Shown in pieces: positions 60,301-64,000 of a DNA stretch of 64,000 nucleotides. Position 1 is the first letter of the stretch, and each line of letters opens with the position of its first letter. The notes under the pieces were generated by a model, which did not search any database, was not told the origin of the DNA, and was given only the letters and a program-made list of their open reading frames with translations. The stretch comes from Haematococcus lacustris. Its lineage: Eukaryota > Chlorophyta > Chlorophyceae > Chlamydomonadales > Haematococcaceae. The position numbers and the translations under genes were made by a program. The DNA is taken from contig JASKMD010000003.1 of NCBI GenBank assembly GCA_030144725.1, positions 7,719,558 to 7,783,557 on the forward strand. Reading direction: 5' to 3'.

Positions 60301-61955
60301 ATGCGCGGGATCAAAGCTCATCGGTTGACTCCAGCACGCCAAGCTAGGACTATCTTTGGACTGATTATTGCATTGTCTGCGGCAGCGGGTTTCTGGCTAG
60401 CAGGACACTCTAGACATCGAGCCTCACTGAGCCCGCAAACTGCGCCAAGTACAGCTTGCAGCGGGATTTGCATTCAAGTCGATGTTGGCAAGCTGAACGC
60501 ACTGTCGTACACGCAGCAAGGAGTGTCGCTTGACAGGTAGGAGGGCTTCTTGTGTGTACCGGCTCCAAATCATCTGCCAAGCACCGTACTGCACTTATCG
60601 CACTGGCAGGTGCACTGGCAGGGCCTCCCGTAACTCCTGTGCTCCACCCTGACCTGCCACTCCTAGCCCTGCCACCCCTGCCCTGACACTCCGGTCTTGT
60701 GCTTGTGCACACGGTTACCAGCAAGTCACAGCTGATGTAGGCCATTGAGGAGGGGAGGCTCATACACCAGCACCACCAGCCCTACCTGCCTGTGTGGCTC
60801 ACTGCCCTGTAGCACTGAGTTTTCCACCACCTTGAAGCCTAGAAGTGTGGAAGCTGTGTGCCTAGCCTGAAACGGCTTTGTAAGTCTTGAATGCAGCAGC
60901 GAATGTGGCCTGGTCACCGAGCTCCTGCACGACTCCAGCTTCGAGTTAGGCGCCCTCGCCGCCCTGTGGCCATCAGGTGCAGCCACCACCCTCCCTCAGG
61001 ACATAACGCTCCCAGAACCACCCTGGGTGGGGCCACCAGCACCTGCACTCCTGCTACTGATGTGGGATGGTGTGAGGTATCACTGGGGCAAGGGGTGCAC
61101 CCTTACACAATGCCTCCCCCAAAGCAAGAGGCCAAACCCAAACTCTACAACTGCCGCTCGATTTCCAAGGTCCACGATGACCCTAGAGGCTCCATCACCA
61201 CCTTGACACTCAGGGCAGCCAGGAGGCACCTTCCATGCCATGTCCTCCCTCAAGGCCCACCCAGCGGCAAGGGCAGCAAGAGTCTATTTCTTCCTTGCTT
61301 TCCTGATGCAGAGGAGCCCTTGCTGACGGGATCGTCTACCGCAACACTGGTGGCTGTTGGCAGCGGCGGTGGCAGCAGCAGCGGTTTGCAAAGCCTGGCT
61401 GCAGTGGCAGGGGCGGATGAGATGCCAGCAGCCCGGCCTGGGACGTGGCAGTGGTCTGACATTGTGGAGGTGAGCTGGGTGGCAACTGGAGCATGGGGTG
61501 GGTAGGGATCCAGCAGGGACCTCTGCCATGGGGTGCATGTGTGCTTTATTATTGTTTTAGCTCTACACAATATAACGATGATAACAACAGCGATAACACT
61601 GGTGTGCATCACCGGCGGATGCACTGTGGGCTCCCTGCTCCCTTGCCTCCCTCCTTAGTCAGGATGCTCCTAATTAGGAGACATGGCAGGAGGATGTGAG
61701 CATCTTGGTAGGCGCATGACAGTTAGGGACCTGGGGCGGCTTGTGTGGGGGGGTAGATGGGTTGGTTGTGAAAACCTAGTCCTTCATTGACAGACACATG
61801 TGCCACTGGAATGGTAGCAGCACAAAGATCTGCAGGGCAAGCTTGTCACAGCCTGGCAACTACGGCTTGTTGAACTCATGCGGTTCTTTGTTGCAGCAAA
61901 GCTGATCAGCAGCATGTCAAGCACAGACGTCAAAGACGATGATGCCATCATCTAA
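60301..61955 (+). CDS. possible small single-pass membrane protein, unknown function
   Basis: A four-exon model, 60301-60539, 60897-60976, 61312-61469 and 61836-61955, has consistent phases and gives 198 residues. Residues ~17-35 (TIFGLIIALSAAAGFWLAG) form one hydrophobic segment after a basic N terminus, suggesting a signal anchor with the C-terminal part outside or lumenal. The end is acidic (STDVKDDDAII). I recognise no family. Exon 2 could instead continue to 61076, which would break the phase to exon 3, so the middle is uncertain. No repeats or transposon traces overlap it. Confidence 0.4.
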
Positions 61956-64000
61956 GCAGCGCAGCAACCAGTCACAGGCAGCATGGTCCAGGCAGCCTGT
62001 CTGCTAGCGCTGTGCTGCCGCTCTGGCCTATGCTGACCGCAGGCTACCTACACAGGCATTACTGGAGGGCAGCTGGGCGCTGCTGCGCATGCCCTGTGCA
62101 TCTCTGCAAGCACCACTGAGGATGTGGTGCTCTTCCACACAGGCCACACTGGGCAAGGTCCGTGCCAGCGGAGTGCTGGTGCCTGGTGGAGACTGACCAG
62201 TGTCATGATGTGATGAGTGATGCACAGTATTGAAGGCCAGCAGCTCGTGACTGCTGCCAGGCGCAGGGTCAGGGGCTGGCCCGGGTGAAAGGGTAGGGGC
62301 AGGAGCAGGAGCAGGGGCAGGGCTGGGTCAAAGGGTAGGGGCAGGTGCAGGGTCTGGGGCTGCAGGGGCAGGGCCGGGGCTGGGGCTGCCACTGGGGCTG
62401 GGGCAGGGTGCTGGAAAGGGGAGCTGGAAAGGGGCCCTGGCTAAAGTCAGGGCATGGCAGCCCCTGCCAGCGCACATGCAGTAGCGAGAGCATGATGCAT
62501 GGTACAGCCCTCTGCTCCTGCTGTTGCCGCCTCTGACATCTGGCCTACTTGCCTGCAGCCAGGCAGACAGTGACCGCTGAGGTGGTTGCTGATCCCACAT
62601 GCAGGTTTCCCTGTAGCCAAAGGGTCGTCTTTCCGCCTTCGGATGCGCATAAAGGTGTGTTCTGCCATGCTATGTGCCATGTGTCGTGTGCCATGTCCTG
62701 CCAATGGGGGACCCATTGCAGGGCTGCTGAAGCCTGACTGGGGGCGTGCAGGGCTGGGGAGAACCCAGACACGCTTCCAATGACACGTGTATGCCAGCAG
62801 TGATAAAGCTGCCGTGGGGGACAATCACACATTGGGTGTTTAAGAACTAAGTGAGAGCGATACAATTACTCTATTGCGGGTGCATGACTGGGCATATATA
62901 GTTCGGTATTTGAGTTTGATATTTTTATTATTTGATTTCCTATTTGGTACACGAACATTTGTATCGTCGCCATTACTAACTGGGCCACTCACCGCACAAC
63001 GGGGCGGGCACATTGTGTTTTTTAGACAGCATTGCCAAGGCACATTTGTGGACCTTCATTCCCTCCTCCCCAAACACCTGCTTGGCTGCCTGAAGCAGGC
63101 TGCCTGATGCATGCTGCCTGCAGCCCTCAGCTGCTCCAGGCCGTCTGCTGCACTCCACCTAGTGCCTGCTGCCTGCTGCGTGTCGAGCACCTCCAGGGCC
63201 ATGCCCACATCATCCAAGTGCTGCTGACCTCTTTGGACGATAAAACAACATGCAGCCTGACCCATGTGGTGCGGCAGCATGACCAGTCCGATGAGGATTG
63301 GGAGGAGCTGAGCGTGACCCTGACAGCCACCCACGCCTGCCCTCAAGCCCGCCTGCTCCTCAGGCAAGGCTGGTGCACAGGGCCTGCCCCTCCAGCTTGT
63401 GCACAGCCTGGGGAGCTTCGAGGACAGGGCGGGACAGGGCAGGGGGCGGGTGGGGGATACCAGCAGGGCAAGGTGGGCAAGGTCGGGACAGGGCAGGGCA
63501 GGGCAGGGCAAGGCAAGGCAGGATTTAGAAGCAGCTGAACATGCACACTAGCCTATGAACAACTGGTGGTCCTAAGCAGACAAGGCAGGGCAAGGTGAGG
63601 AATGGTTAGGCGTGGCAGCTGCCTGTGCCCTGCCTCAGAGGGGCAGGGCTGAGCAGGGACTGTGGTGTGGGTGTCCTTGTCTGCAGGTGGGGTGGTCTGT
63701 CGCAGGTGTGCCTGGACTGGGTGTCGCTGACACCAGAGTCAGCATGGGACTCAGGTGAGAGGAGTATGACAGCGCCCTGGTGGGCTGCATGGCAGCTCTT
63801 GGTCAGTTGTGGACCTCAGGGGGCTTCAACAGGGCGCTGTAGGGAACTGACTAACCAGGCACCAGCCCTTCTTCTTCTCCTTCTTTCCCTTCTCCCTTCT
63901 ATTATAATTGTTAACATTCTTCTTAACATTTTTCACGTGTTACTATAGTTATAATTGTTACTACTGTTATTCATTTTAGCACACATCGGGCTTGGGTCAG
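61956..64000. other. no confident gene; one exon-like block near 63.2 kb
   Basis: The plus strand at ~63165-63330 reads RVEHLQGHAHIIQVLLTSL and VVRQHDQSDEDWEELSV, protein-like but with no partner exons found before the window ends. 62270-62430 is a degenerate GGGGCAGG-type tandem. Nothing else is supported. Confidence 0.4.

Overview
The window looks like nuclear DNA of a chlorophycean green alga. The evidence is intron-dense genes with mostly GT-AG introns and CTGCAG-type acceptors, Ala/Gln/Pro-rich low-complexity proteins, a plastid fibrillin with a transit-like N terminus, a (SPPP)n extracellular matrix protein, and introns packed with G/C-rich hexanucleotide arrays. Decayed repeats resembling those I recall from Haematococcus predicted proteins point to that genus; this is memory, not a search result. 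All gene models below come from reading splice sites and phases by eye. Six are internally consistent across exons; one of those (the transposase) carries a single-base shift and another (the PPC protein) one shifted acceptor.

Layout, left to right. 1-2.6 kb: no gene seen. 2.6-14.8 kb (+): a 13-exon gene for a ~2170-aa coiled-coil/low-complexity protein; its introns hold decayed transposon copies whose best-preserved part resembles the C-terminal RuvC-III region of TnpB/Fanzor proteins. 17.3-20.3 kb (-): a complete 5-exon plastid-lipid-associated protein (fibrillin). 21.39-30.96 kb: a 9.57-kb CACTA/EnSpm-like transposon with imperfect CAC(T/A)C inverted ends, huge arrays of a 14-bp palindrome, and two divergent genes, one a transposase-like gene carrying one frameshift. 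It sits inside a duplicated fragment of the fibrillin gene, and the matching empty site lies 1.8 kb away in the functional gene. 34.5-38.1 kb (-): a secreted protein of three repeated PPC-like domains joined by Ser-Pro linkers, with a MITE immediately before one splice acceptor.

38.6-49.9 kb (-): a 15-exon NOP9 gene (Pumilio-repeat nucleolar protein for 18S rRNA maturation, ~900 aa). Its introns carry an uninterrupted (CAG)342 tract, which is CTG in the sense strand and ends about 20 nt before an acceptor, plus a long CCCCG tract followed by about 48 GGGGCC units, and further hexamer arrays. 50.2-58.7 kb (+): divergent from NOP9 across 322 bp, a 12-exon IMP-specific 5'-nucleotidase gene (ISN1, ~620 aa) whose introns hold comparable arrays. 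60.3-62.0 kb (+): a possible 4-exon small membrane protein. The remainder to 64 kb shows no firm gene.

The genes have no evident joint pathway: rRNA processing, purine salvage, plastid lipid bodies and cell wall are ordinary housekeeping roles. The unusual content is the repeat and transposon architecture around and inside them.
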